From: Verrucomicrobiota bacterium
GTDB lineage: Bacteria > Verrucomicrobiota > Verrucomicrobiia > Limisphaerales > SIBE01
Direction of reading: 5' to 3'
Assembly (NCBI GenBank): GCA_016209525.1
Contig: JACQWK010000590.1
Span: 1-64,000, forward strand
DNA length: 64,000 nt
Shown: one piece after another, positions 38,263-48,073 of the stretch
Layout of the letters: every line of letters starts with the position of its first letter
Position numbering within the stretch: position 1 is the first letter of the stretch
The notes under the pieces: generated by a model
Database searches by the model: none
The model's input: only the letters and a program-made list of their open reading frames with translations
What the model was told of the DNA's origin: nothing
Program-made: the position numbers and the translations under genes

Positions 38263-38862
38263 CTAAGCGAGCAGGCTGCGCGGAAGTTCTGCTAGCCGCC
38301 TGTCGTGTTGGGCGGACGCTAGGCGATACAGGTTGTTGGCGTGGGTCAGGCGGTTTCGGTTGGTGAACAAGTAAACCGAAACGCCCTCGCGGATGGCCCA
38401 AACCAGGCCGCACTTGTGAACGCGGTAATACCACTGAACAATATAGGGAAAAAGGATCAAGCCAATACCGAGGGTAAAAACCAACGCCAAAAGAATATAG
38501 AGGATGCAGACCACGTAAAGGCCCAACAGTCCGGGTTGATAAACGATGCCGCTGTTGTGGTGCTCCAGCAGGCCATCCTGATACACGACTTCGCCCCAAG
38601 GGCCAACCATCATGGAGCAAATCCGCCGGTTGGTGAGGCAGGCGAAGCTGTGGCGACCAACCCACCACAAACCTTGAACGCCGAGATACTCGGCGAACAA
38701 CAATTCTTCATCCACTGGGATGAATTGACGGAACATGGTTTGAATTGCCTCAGCCTCGTCCTGTTTGGCGCGGCTCAGGAGGCTAGATTCGATGCGAATC
38801 TGTCCGCCTCTAGTGTCATCCGGACCGGCTGTGGTGGATTCTGGAATGTTCGTATTGTTCAT
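38263..38862 (-). CDS. Hypothetical membrane protein with PH-like region
   Basis: 199 aa; two hydrophobic segments; 22 bp downstream of TIR gene. Confidence 0.6.
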   Translation of the reverse strand: MNNTNIPESTTAGPDDTRGGQIRIESSLLSRAKQDEAEAIQTMFRQFIPVDEELLFAEYLGVQGLWWVGRHSFACLTNRRICSMMVGPWGEVVYQDGLLEHHNSGIVYQPGLLGLYVVCILYILLALVFTLGIGLILFPYIVQWYYRVHKCGLVWAIREGVSVYLFTNRNRLTHANNLYRLASAQHDRRLAELPRSLLA

Positions 38863-38884
38863 GGTTTGTTTCGTTGTGATGGGT

Positions 38885-39454
38885 TTACGGTTCTTCGGCC
38901 AGGAGTTTTCTGAGCCAAGTGACCAACCTGTTACCGCTTCGCCACCGCCACTCGTCCGGAGCGATTTCCTGGAACTGCCGCTCCGCGGTAGCCCACTGCT
39001 CGGTGGTTTCCGGTTGAGTTTCCGGTCGATCCATGCCCAGCAACCCTTGGACAGCGGCGCCCAGTTTCTGAAGGTGTTGTTCTAGCGGTGGATTGATGGC
39101 GTCCAGCCAATGCTCGGCACTCAGGAAGTATTCGAGATCCTTGTTCGGAACGATATCTTCGATCCGAAACGGGATCACAGGTACACCCTTGGCTACAGCG
39201 CGCTCGACCTCCTTGGCGACGTGACGGGACAGGTTGGCTTGGTTACTCAGGATCACCACCATGACTCGCGTATCGTTGATGGCGTGAAGGATTGCGGCAC
39301 CGTAGGAAGTCCCCGGCTGAATGTCCCGCGGTGCAATCCAGCAACGCAAACCGCGCTGTTCCAGCCGTGCACACATCGCGTCAGCCACTCTTTTGTCGCG
39401 CGAAGCATGTGAGATGAACACCTCGTGGCTCATTTCAGGAGTTTCTGATTCCAA
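38885..39454 (-). CDS. TIR domain protein
   Basis: MSHEVFISHASRDKRVADAMCARLEQRGLRCWIAPRDIQPGTSYGAAILHAINDTRVMVVILSNQANLSRHVAKEVERAV. Confidence 0.9.
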   Translation of the reverse strand: MESETPEMSHEVFISHASRDKRVADAMCARLEQRGLRCWIAPRDIQPGTSYGAAILHAINDTRVMVVILSNQANLSRHVAKEVERAVAKGVPVIPFRIEDIVPNKDLEYFLSAEHWLDAINPPLEQHLQKLGAAVQGLLGMDRPETQPETTEQWATAERQFQEIAPDEWRWRSGNRLVTWLRKLLAEEP

Positions 39455-39949
39455 CCGTCGCCACCGTCTGGGAAGAGTCGGCGAGTGTTTTTGGGTGAGA
39501 TCGCATGACGATTAAGGTGGGCTAGACAGTCTGGCTCGCCATGAAGCGAGTAAGGGTGTCTGTTCTCCGAAGGCGTGGATTACCTCTCAACACGTGTCGG
39601 GTGGCCCAGCCGCATCTATGGTCGAGAATAACCTCAAACCGAGAAAGGAAAACAGACACCATGAAAACTTACATACTCCGTGACCCCAATCCCGTCCAGC
39701 CTCAAAACAACTCGTTGCTTTCCCGCGGTGCGTCTCCGAGTTGTTCGTAACGCCGGCTTTTGGGGCCGGCCAGTTGCGAGGTCTCTCGACCTCGTGGCCC
39801 ATGCAGCCGGAATGGCTCGGATCTTTCCGACAGGAATGTCGGCGTCGTAGCGGTGGCCAGCCTGGCTGCCGTGGAGGGCGTGCAGCTTGCCGCCCGGTCC
39901 GCGGCGTGAAACGCTAAGATGGCCTCAGTTTCGCGCCCAAGCCCCGCCG

Positions 39950-40003
39950 GGCAGGATGCCCGGCTCCACGGCAGGCGAGACGCCCGCAGCTACGAACAAA
40001 TCA
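39950..40003. repeat. Palindromic repeat element
   Basis: GCCGGGCAGGATGCCCGGCTCCACGGCAGGCGAGACGCCCGCAGCTAC. Confidence 0.6.
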
Positions 40004-40063
40004 GAGATGCGCCACAAATGAACCGATAACCGTTTCTTGGATTGAATTCCGCGCCGGGGATGG

Positions 40064-42727
40064 TTGAATGGCAGCATCAGAGAGCCATTGCGCCTTATGA
40101 CAACTCGACGCCGGTCTGTTCATTTGGGGGCCACCCGCTTCATCGTTCTGTCCATCCTTGCACTTCACCAGCAGGCCGTTCGTGCCGCCGAGGGCGGGGC
40201 TCCGGAGGGTTCAAGTCCGGCGGCGTCATTCCCAGTCAAAGTGGAAATCTTCGAGGCGCTGCCAGCGGGGAAAGAACTTGAGTTGCGAGAGGCGGAACCG
40301 GTCGAAGAATATGCCCAGCGCGCGTTCGGATTCGCAAGATTTCCGACCAAGTATTCGGCGAATGCGCTGCCGCTGGACCGCTCATCGGCCTTTGTGATCC
40401 GGGCCTCGCTGAAGCGCGCGCTGCCGCCAGGGGAATATCAATTCCGACTGCGCGCCAAAGGGACCGCCCGTTTGTCCATCGATGGCGAGTCCGTCCTGAC
40501 GACCAAGCCGCAGCAGCCGAATTCGTCGGGAAATGATCCGGTGCCTCCGCCTGTGGAACGGGGCAATTCACCGCTTCGGCCCGCGCCGTATCCGCATCAG
40601 GAAGTCCTGGCCACGGTTCGCTTGAATGGCCAGGAACACGCTTTTGCGCTGTCGGCGCTCATTGGCGGCAAAGGCTTGGTGCCCTCGCCGGGCGAATTGT
40701 CCGTAAGTTTTGGCCGCCCTGGCGAGGTGCCAAAGATGCTTGGCTCGGAGGATGCGCCGCTGCTTACGGATGAAGGGTGGGCATCGTATGTCAAAGAACA
40801 GTCCTTGCGACATCGCCGCGACGACGCTGTGCGGCGGCAAGCGCTGAGCGCAGGCGTGCGCGGTCAATGGGACGAGTACCACGAGCGTGTTCGTGAATGC
40901 CTCGAGAAAAAGCCAGGAGCCGATCTCCCGAAGGTGACCGGCCAGACGCCTGTGTTCAACGAAATCGATCTCTTCATCGGCGCGCGGCTGGAGAAGGCCG
41001 GCGCGGCGCCGACAATGCGGATTTCAGACCTCGAATTCTTGCGCCGGATTACGCTCGACACCATCGGCGTGGTGCCAAGCGCCGAAGAGGTGAAGTTGTT
41101 TTTGAAGGAACCGCCGGAGAAGCGGCGGCAGCACGCGATGGACCGCTTGCTGGCGCACCCTGGTTGGGCCGATCACTGGGTGAGCTATTGGCAGGATGTC
41201 CTGGCGGAGAACCCCGGGATCCTCAAACCGGATTTGAACAATTCCGGTCCATTCCGCTGGTGGTTGCACCAATCCTTCTCGGACAACATTCCTTTCGACC
41301 GGCTGGCGGCGGAATTGATCCAGATGGAGGGGAGCGTTTATCTGGGCGCGCCGGCGGCCTTCAAGTTGGCAACGCTCAATGATTCGCCGATGGCGGCCAA
41401 AGCCGATATTCTTTCGCAGGCTTTTCTGGGCGAGAAGTTGTCGTGCGCGCGGTGCCACGATGCGCCCGATCATCCCCACAAGCAAGAAGACACGTTCAGC
41501 TTCGCGGCGATGCTCGAAGGCAAGCCGGTTAAGCTGCCGGCTTCGAGCACCGTTCCGTTCGTGGAAGGATTCCGCAAACCTCGCGTGGAAATCTCGCTCA
41601 AGCCCGGTGAAGAAATTCCACCGCATTGGCCATTCGAACAATTCGCGATACCTTCGGAGTTGACGGAGAAAGTGCCAGCCAGTCGCGGCGTCCCCGAAAC
41701 TCGCCGGCAAATTGCGGCGACGATGGTGTCGCCGGAAAATGAGCGTTTCGCAAAGGTCATCGTCAACCGGGTTTGGAAACGGTATTTCGGAGCGGGATTG
41801 GTCGAACCGGCGGAGGATTGGTACGGCGCCAAAGCTTCACATCCCGAGTTGCTGGATTTTCTGGCCCGGAGATTCATGTGGAGCGGTTACGATCTCAAGG
41901 CACTGGCTCGTCTGATCTTTTCCTCGCACGCTTATCAACGGGCTCCACTGTCCTCATCGGCCGGAATTCCCGATGCGGAACATCGTTTGTTTGCCGGGCC
42001 GATGCGCCGCCGGATGTCCGCGGAGCAACTGGTGGATTCTTTGTTTGGCGCCGCGGGAAAGCATTTTGATTGCGAAGAATTGAATCTGAACCCGGCCGGA
42101 AACCGAGGCTTGAACGAGTTCCTGAATCTCGGGGTGCCTGAGCGCGCTTGGGAGTTCACCGCGCTCATGAACGAACGCGACCGGCCGGCGCTGGCTTTGC
42201 CCGTGGCGCAGTCGATCGTCGATGTCCTCACGACGTTCGGGTGGCGGCAATCGCGCATGAATCCGGTCACGGTGCGGCAGGACGCGCCCTCGCCCATGCA
42301 AACGCTTCTTCTGGCCAACGGTGTGGTGGGAACACGCATCACGCGGCTCTCCGATTCCAGCGCGTTTACTGAAATGGCGTTGCGCGATGTCCCGCTCGAG
42401 GAATTGGTCCCCGAGACCTTCCTGCGAATCTTGAGCCGCCCGCCCACGGACAAGGAGTTCCTTCGCGCGATGGAATGCCTCCAACCAGTTTACGCGGACC
42501 GGAAGCAACCCGGCGCGCTGCGCCAGCAAGCCGGAGCGGCCACCGACAGGCGAGTTTCGTGGGGGAACCATCTGAGCGCGGAAGCCACGGTCATTCGAAT
42601 GGAAGAGGAGCGTCGGCTGCGGATGGGAGAAGCGCCAACCGAACGGCTCAAACCCGAATTCCGCGAACGTTACGAAGATTTGTTGTGGTCGCTCTTTAAT
42701 TCACCTGAGTTCACACTGGTCCCATGA
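40064..42727 (+). CDS. DUF1549/DUF1553 domain protein
   Basis: FLRRITLDTIGVVPSAEEVKLFL...; AEDWYGAKASHPELLDFLARRF. Confidence 0.9.
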   Translation: MNGSIREPLRLMTTRRRSVHLGATRFIVLSILALHQQAVRAAEGGAPEGSSPAASFPVKVEIFEALPAGKELELREAEPVEEYAQRAFGFARFPTKYSANALPLDRSSAFVIRASLKRALPPGEYQFRLRAKGTARLSIDGESVLTTKPQQPNSSGNDPVPPPVERGNSPLRPAPYPHQEVLATVRLNGQEHAFALSALIGGKGLVPSPGELSVSFGRPGEVPKMLGSEDAPLLTDEGWASYVKEQSLRHRRDDAVRRQALSAGVRGQWDEYHERVRECLEKKPGADLPKVTGQTPVFNEIDLFIGARLEKAGAAPTMRISDLEFLRRITLDTIGVVPSAEEVKLFLKEPPEKRRQHAMDRLLAHPGWADHWVSYWQDVLAENPGILKPDLNNSGPFRWWLHQSFSDNIPFDRLAAELIQMEGSVYLGAPAAFKLATLNDSPMAAKADILSQAFLGEKLSCARCHDAPDHPHKQEDTFSFAAMLEGKPVKLPASSTVPFVEGFRKPRVEISLKPGEEIPPHWPFEQFAIPSELTEKVPASRGVPETRRQIAATMVSPENERFAKVIVNRVWKRYFGAGLVEPAEDWYGAKASHPELLDFLARRFMWSGYDLKALARLIFSSHAYQRAPLSSSAGIPDAEHRLFAGPMRRRMSAEQLVDSLFGAAGKHFDCEELNLNPAGNRGLNEFLNLGVPERAWEFTALMNERDRPALALPVAQSIVDVLTTFGWRQSRMNPVTVRQDAPSPMQTLLLANGVVGTRITRLSDSSAFTEMALRDVPLEELVPETFLRILSRPPTDKEFLRAMECLQPVYADRKQPGALRQQAGAATDRRVSWGNHLSAEATVIRMEEERRLRMGEAPTERLKPEFRERYEDLLWSLFNSPEFTLVP

Positions 42728-42741
42728 GCTGCGAACGACGG

Positions 42742-42940
42742 AGCGCCGGTCTCCGACCCGGCGCGTTGTCAGAGCGTGTCGGGAATGTCATTGTCCAACG
42801 TAGGGCAGGCTTCCAACCTGCCTTTTTCGGCGGTGCTCACCAACGATTAAACAGGCAGGCAGGATGCCTGCCTTGCTTTGCCGATACGTTGTTAGAATCC
42901 AATCCACTAGCAATCGCGCCGGGTCGGAGACCGGCGCCCC
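42742..42940. repeat. Nested inverted repeats between DUF1553 and DUF1501 genes
   Basis: Outer CGCCGGTCTCCGACCCGGCGCG / CGCGCCGGGTCGGAGACCGGCG; inner GTAGGGCAGGC...GCCTGCC. Confidence 0.75.
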
Positions 42941-42949
42941 GGCAAGCTG

Positions 42950-44272
42950 ATGATCATGAAAACAGAAAGTTCATTCCTCACTCGACGTGAATTCCTGAAG
43001 GCGGGCGCGTCGGCCGTTTTGGCCGCCGGCGTTGGCCAACCGTTCGCTCCATCTGCCGCTGAGAGTGGAGCCGCCGAGCGGATTCGCGGCAAAGCCGATG
43101 CCTGCATTTTCATTTGGTTGGGAGGAGGCGCGGCGCACGTGGACACGTTTGATCCGAAGGCGCGAGGTGACGGCAAGAAGAAACCGGGCTCCTACTATGA
43201 CGCAATCTCCACAGCGATCCCGGAAGCGCAAGTTTGCGAGCATCTGAAGCAAACGGCGCCTTTGCTCGACCGGTGCGTTCTGGTGCGCTCGCTGAGCCAT
43301 GGAATTTTCAGCGAACACGGAGCCGCGACCAATTTGATGCACACCGGGAGGCGGCCCAGCGAAACCATCATCTACCCTTCCATCGGCTCGATTGTGTCCC
43401 ATCAACTGGGCGCGAAGACGGACGCGGTCCCCGCCTATGTGGTCATGGGTTACCCGAACATTGCGCGCGACCCTGGATTCCTGGGGCCGAAGCACGGCTA
43501 TGTTTATTTGACGCAAATTGAGACGGGCCCAAATGGATTGATGCGTCCGCCCGATGTCGATGCGGCCCGCGAGCGGCGGCGGGAGGAGTTGCTGGCGGCT
43601 TGGCAGGAAGAATACCATCGGACGCATCCGGACGATCAAGATTTTCGAGCTCAAGCGGCAATCAGTCAGCAAGGTTTTCTCATGGCCGGGCCGGAGTTCC
43701 TCCAAGTGTTCGATTTGTCGCGTGAGCAACCGTCGCTTCGTGAGGCTTACGGCGGAGAGTTCGGCCAGCGGTGTCTCTTGGCGAGGCGTTTGATCCAAGC
43801 CGGGGTGCGGTTTGTGGAGGTTTCGTTCAACCTGAATTTTCTCAACGGCACCGGATGGGACACTCACAACGAAGGGCAGCTCAACCAGCATTTGCTGATC
43901 AAAGACCTCGACCAAGCGTTTGCGACATTGCTCCTCGATTTGGAGAAACACCGCCTCTTGGATACGACACTGGCCGTGATTGCCACCGAGTTCGGACGGC
44001 CGCCGGAGTTTGACAGCGGGGGCGGACGAGGTCACCAATCGGCGGCCTTCACATGCGTTCTGGCGGGAGGCGGGTTGCAGACGGGCCGAGTGATCGGTCA
44101 GACCGATGAATTGGGAAAGAAAACCGTGGGAAGAGCGGTGACAGTTGCCGATTTTCACGCCACTATCCACACCGCTTTGGGGATCAATCCCCACCGGAAT
44201 CTTTACACGAGCGACGATCGTCCGGTGCCCATCACCGACCGCGGGCGGCCCATTGCGGAGTTGTTTGGCTGA
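42950..44272 (+). CDS. DUF1501 domain protein
   Basis: SSFLTRREFLKAGASAVLAAG (Tat-like) then CIFIWLGGGAAHVDTFDPK. Confidence 0.9.
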   Translation: MIMKTESSFLTRREFLKAGASAVLAAGVGQPFAPSAAESGAAERIRGKADACIFIWLGGGAAHVDTFDPKARGDGKKKPGSYYDAISTAIPEAQVCEHLKQTAPLLDRCVLVRSLSHGIFSEHGAATNLMHTGRRPSETIIYPSIGSIVSHQLGAKTDAVPAYVVMGYPNIARDPGFLGPKHGYVYLTQIETGPNGLMRPPDVDAARERRREELLAAWQEEYHRTHPDDQDFRAQAAISQQGFLMAGPEFLQVFDLSREQPSLREAYGGEFGQRCLLARRLIQAGVRFVEVSFNLNFLNGTGWDTHNEGQLNQHLLIKDLDQAFATLLLDLEKHRLLDTTLAVIATEFGRPPEFDSGGGRGHQSAAFTCVLAGGGLQTGRVIGQTDELGKKTVGRAVTVADFHATIHTALGINPHRNLYTSDDRPVPITDRGRPIAELFG

Positions 44273-44445
44273 AAACAACCTTTCACTTGTGAAGCTGAGG
44301 CCGTGTCCTGACCAGAGGTTATTGACGAGACCGTTGGATGAACGACAGGTCGGCGTTTATGGTCCCGGCTTTCGCCGGTTCGGGCAGCCTAAAGGCGGGA
44401 CTACAAGCATTCCGCGCGTAGTCCATCCCACGGTCTCCTCTGTAT

Positions 44446-45414
44446 ATGAGAACTCTTGCTTCGCTCCTTTTTAGCTTCATCCTTCAGACTCTCGCTGGCG
44501 CGCTGGCACAGGGGCCAGCCGACCAACCGAACCACCGCAAACCTGCCAACGACGAAGAACTGCGTTATTGGCTTCAGAATATGGTTTGGCACCACCGGTT
44601 CACCACGACCGAGATTCAATCCGCCACTGGTTTGACCGCAGAAGAAATCGCGGCTGCGCTCAGAAAGTTCAACGTGACGGAGTCAAACCGGCCGAAGCGC
44701 GCGCCCGATGCCCCGCTTCTTGTGCTCCCATATCCTGGCGGACGACATCCGCGGGTTGGTTTTTTGGAGGGCGCGATCCGGCCCCAGCGGGAAACAAAAG
44801 TGAGCGTCTTCACGCCGTGGGAGGAGAACAGCTACGTGGTCGTCGATGTTCCAGAGGCAATCTGGTCGAACCTCGGCCTGACTTATCTCGCCCACACGCA
44901 CATCGCGACGGTCTGGACCAAGCAGAACGTTAAATTGACGCCCTTGGAATGGGATCGGCGCGCGGACGGCTCGTTCCAGATTGAACGGACTCTCCCGAAT
45001 GCGATTCGGTTTGGCGCGAAAGTCCGGCCGATAAAAGACTCGGTGCGGATGGAGCTTTGGCTGTACAACGGAAGTGGCGCCACCTTGACCGATCTCAGGG
45101 TCCAGAATTGCGTCATGTTCAAAGCCGCGGAGGGCTTCAACCGGCAAACCAATGACAACAAAATTCTCGAGAAACCGTACGTCGCTTGCCGCTCGCTGGA
45201 CGGGAAGCGATGGATCATCACGGCGTGGGAGCCATGCCATCGCCCCTGGGCCAATGCGCCGGTGCCGTGTGTTCATTCGGACCCGAAATTCCCGGATTGT
45301 GGCCCCGGCGAGACGAGGACGCTGCGCGGTTGGCTGTCGTTTTATGAGGGGACGGATCTCAAAGCGGAGTTCAAGCGGATTGAAAAGGCAGGCTGGCTGA
45401 ACGCCGGACCATAA
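44446..45414 (+). CDS. Hypothetical secreted protein
   Basis: 322 aa; N-terminal signal-like segment. Confidence 0.65.
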   Translation: MRTLASLLFSFILQTLAGALAQGPADQPNHRKPANDEELRYWLQNMVWHHRFTTTEIQSATGLTAEEIAAALRKFNVTESNRPKRAPDAPLLVLPYPGGRHPRVGFLEGAIRPQRETKVSVFTPWEENSYVVVDVPEAIWSNLGLTYLAHTHIATVWTKQNVKLTPLEWDRRADGSFQIERTLPNAIRFGAKVRPIKDSVRMELWLYNGSGATLTDLRVQNCVMFKAAEGFNRQTNDNKILEKPYVACRSLDGKRWIITAWEPCHRPWANAPVPCVHSDPKFPDCGPGETRTLRGWLSFYEGTDLKAEFKRIEKAGWLNAGP

Positions 45415-45447
45415 GCGCGCTTTCGAAGGGCTTGGCTTCTCCGGGGA

Positions 45448-47934
45448 TTGTCAGGTAGAAGCAACGCAGTGATCACTCATGCATGGAACCCATTTTTGCG
45501 TTTTCCGCGTTCCTCTTTGATGGTCGCTGTTGTTCTCTGTCTCCCGTTTTTTCTCCGTCTGCCGCAATTCAAGCTCAGCTCGGAAGCCAGCACGTTGCTC
45601 GAAGGGGACCAGCGAAATCTCGCCAGCTACGAGAAGGTCCGGCAAATCTTGGCGGAGGTCGAGGTCCTGGTGATCAGCCTGGAATGTGCGGACGTGTTCT
45701 CGCTCCAAGGCATCGATTCCGTCCGTCGCGTGAGCGATGCGTTTCAGAAGTTGCCAGGCGTCGAGGATGTGAAAAGCCTGACCCATTCCGTGAAGCCGGT
45801 TCGGCGCGGTTTGGGTTTCGAAATGGTGCCGCTGGTGCCGAGCGGTCTGTCCGCCGAACACGAGCTGGAGCAGTTCAAGAAGTTCTGTCTCGAGCACCCT
45901 CTGATCCGGGATGTCATGGTGTCGGCCGATGGGAGGCACACGCTCATCACGGTGACCTGCCGCCGCCCGTTGGACACACCGGAGGCGCAAAGGCAGCTCC
46001 GGGCGGAAGTGGATGAAACACTGGCTCCGTTCCAACGCGAAGGGCTGCGGTTTCAGCTCCTGACCGTGCCTCTCATCGAACACGAGATTCGTTCCGCGCT
46101 CTGGCAGGACGTGCAAAGGTTTTTGCCTGCCTCCGCCATTTTGCTCGCGCTGATCTTGTGGTGGACTTTCCGTTCCTGGCGGATACTGCTCCTGGTGGCG
46201 GCCAGTCAGCTTTTCGTGCTGTTCGCGCTCCCAGGCGCGATGCAAATGACCGGATTCAGCCTAAGCGTGTTCACGGTGATGTTGTTCCCGTTGCTCAGTG
46301 GAATCCATTTGGCTCAGCTCGCCCATGTCTATTCGGCATTCCAGGTCGCCCAACTGTCCGGTCAGACGACGGAAGAGGCGCTGCGGACCATGCTCGCCAC
46401 CGTCTTCAAATCGTGCCTGTTCTCGCTCGTGACAACGGCCGTAGGACTCCTGTCACTGGCGACCAGCGAGGTTCGGCAGATTCGGGAATTCGGGTTTCTC
46501 GGCACTTTTGGCGTTTGCCTCATTTTCTTCTTCACCTTCGGTCCCGGGCTGGCGCTGATGAAATGGGCTTTTGAGCGCCGGCCGCTGCGGGCGCAAAGCG
46601 GCGGCATTCCCGGTCTGCCCGCCGCGCAGCCAAGCCAAGCCACTCAGAACTTGCTTGAGAATCTTTCGTCCGGTGGCAGCCGAGGTAACCAGGCTCACTT
46701 CCAAAAATCAGAAATCAGAAATCAGAAATCAGAAATTGGTCAGCGCCTCCTCACGCCGGCTGCTACGATCTTGCAGACAGGCTCTCCGAATCTTCCGAAT
46801 CGAGGTTGGACCGATTGGATAGCGAGGTTCGTCGAGCGACACGGAAAAGCGACCATCATCGCGGTCGCCGCCACGATTCTCGTGACCTGCTGGGGCATTT
46901 CAAAAGTCCGAACCGACATCCGCGCGGTCGAGTTTCTGAACCGCCAGAGCCAGACGCGGCAGGCGGTGGAGGAGTTGGATCGAATCTACGGGGGCATCAA
47001 TGTCGTGCAGATTGAGATAGATTCCGGCTCCGAAAATGGCATCAACCAGCTTGACTTCTTGCGCTATGTCGAGCAGCTCCAGCGTTACGCCGAAACCTAT
47101 CCCGGCGTTTCGGCAGCGTACTCCTACGCGCAATTGCTCTCGATGATCAATCAAATCTGGGAGGAAGGGCGGGCGGACGCGCTGAAACTGCCGCAAAATC
47201 CTTTGCTGATTAACCTGTTCGTGCTGGCCCTGAAATCTCAGAATTATCCCTTCCTCACTGCGCTTTGCGACAAGACATACCGGACCGCCTATTTGGTTGT
47301 GCGGACTCGCGATATGCCTTCGGATCGCTATCTGTCCATCGTCCACGCCATCGAGCGCCACGCCGAGGCGACCAAACCCGCGGGAATCTCAATCTCGGCG
47401 GCGGCTGGGATTCATTCGATTCTTGAAGCCGACCGGCGGATTCTGCGCAGCCAAATGAATAGCGCGGGAAGTTCCTCGGCCGTGATCGGAGTGGTGTTGA
47501 GCTTGTTGTGGCGTTCCCCGGTTTTGGCGTCGCTTTCGCTGATCACCAACGCGATTCCGGTCGCTTTCGTTCTCGCCATCGCCGGGTTTACGGGGGTGCC
47601 GCTCAATTGCATCACGATCATGGTCGCGGCGATTTGCCTTGGGATCGCGGTCGATGACTCGATCCATTTCATCACGCATTGGCGAGATGCCCGACGGAGC
47701 GGCTTGTCCCCCGTCGAGGCCGTGGCCAGCGCCTTCTGGGTCAAGGGCCGTCCGATCATCTTCACGAGCTGGATCTTGATCGCCGTTTTCTCGATCTTCT
47801 GGTTTTCATCTTTTCCGCCGGTCGTCGAGTTTGGGCTGCTTTCCGCCGTCGCGTTCGCGGGCGCCTTGGCGACGGTCCTGTTCTTCTTGCCGGCCGTCTT
47901 GTGCGTCTTCCCTCGGAAGTCAGAGGCCAAATGA
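45448..47934 (+). CDS. MMPL/RND superfamily exporter
   Basis: 828 aa; two TM halves, GIAVDDSIHFITHWRDARRSG. Confidence 0.85.
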   Translation: MSGRSNAVITHAWNPFLRFPRSSLMVAVVLCLPFFLRLPQFKLSSEASTLLEGDQRNLASYEKVRQILAEVEVLVISLECADVFSLQGIDSVRRVSDAFQKLPGVEDVKSLTHSVKPVRRGLGFEMVPLVPSGLSAEHELEQFKKFCLEHPLIRDVMVSADGRHTLITVTCRRPLDTPEAQRQLRAEVDETLAPFQREGLRFQLLTVPLIEHEIRSALWQDVQRFLPASAILLALILWWTFRSWRILLLVAASQLFVLFALPGAMQMTGFSLSVFTVMLFPLLSGIHLAQLAHVYSAFQVAQLSGQTTEEALRTMLATVFKSCLFSLVTTAVGLLSLATSEVRQIREFGFLGTFGVCLIFFFTFGPGLALMKWAFERRPLRAQSGGIPGLPAAQPSQATQNLLENLSSGGSRGNQAHFQKSEIRNQKSEIGQRLLTPAATILQTGSPNLPNRGWTDWIARFVERHGKATIIAVAATILVTCWGISKVRTDIRAVEFLNRQSQTRQAVEELDRIYGGINVVQIEIDSGSENGINQLDFLRYVEQLQRYAETYPGVSAAYSYAQLLSMINQIWEEGRADALKLPQNPLLINLFVLALKSQNYPFLTALCDKTYRTAYLVVRTRDMPSDRYLSIVHAIERHAEATKPAGISISAAAGIHSILEADRRILRSQMNSAGSSSAVIGVVLSLLWRSPVLASLSLITNAIPVAFVLAIAGFTGVPLNCITIMVAAICLGIAVDDSIHFITHWRDARRSGLSPVEAVASAFWVKGRPIIFTSWILIAVFSIFWFSSFPPVVEFGLLSAVAFAGALATVLFFLPAVLCVFPRKSEAK
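46704..46740. repeat. Short AAATCAG tandem repeat read in frame in the MMPL gene
   Basis: AAAATCAGAAATCAGAAATCAGAAATCAGAAATTGG. Confidence 0.8.
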
Positions 47935-48073
47935 CGTCGCCGCCAACGGCACGAATTCGACAATTCTTTGGGACAATCTCGGAACGCCTGCTGATAGACT
48001 TTAAGTCCAGGAAGAAATCGGTCCTGCACCGCGCATGGTTGTTTGCCCTGCGTTCTAGCTTGTCGATCATCCT

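Noticed and set aside
42971-44278. 435-aa minus-strand ORF
   Set aside because: Shadow ORF antisense to the clear DUF1501 protein.
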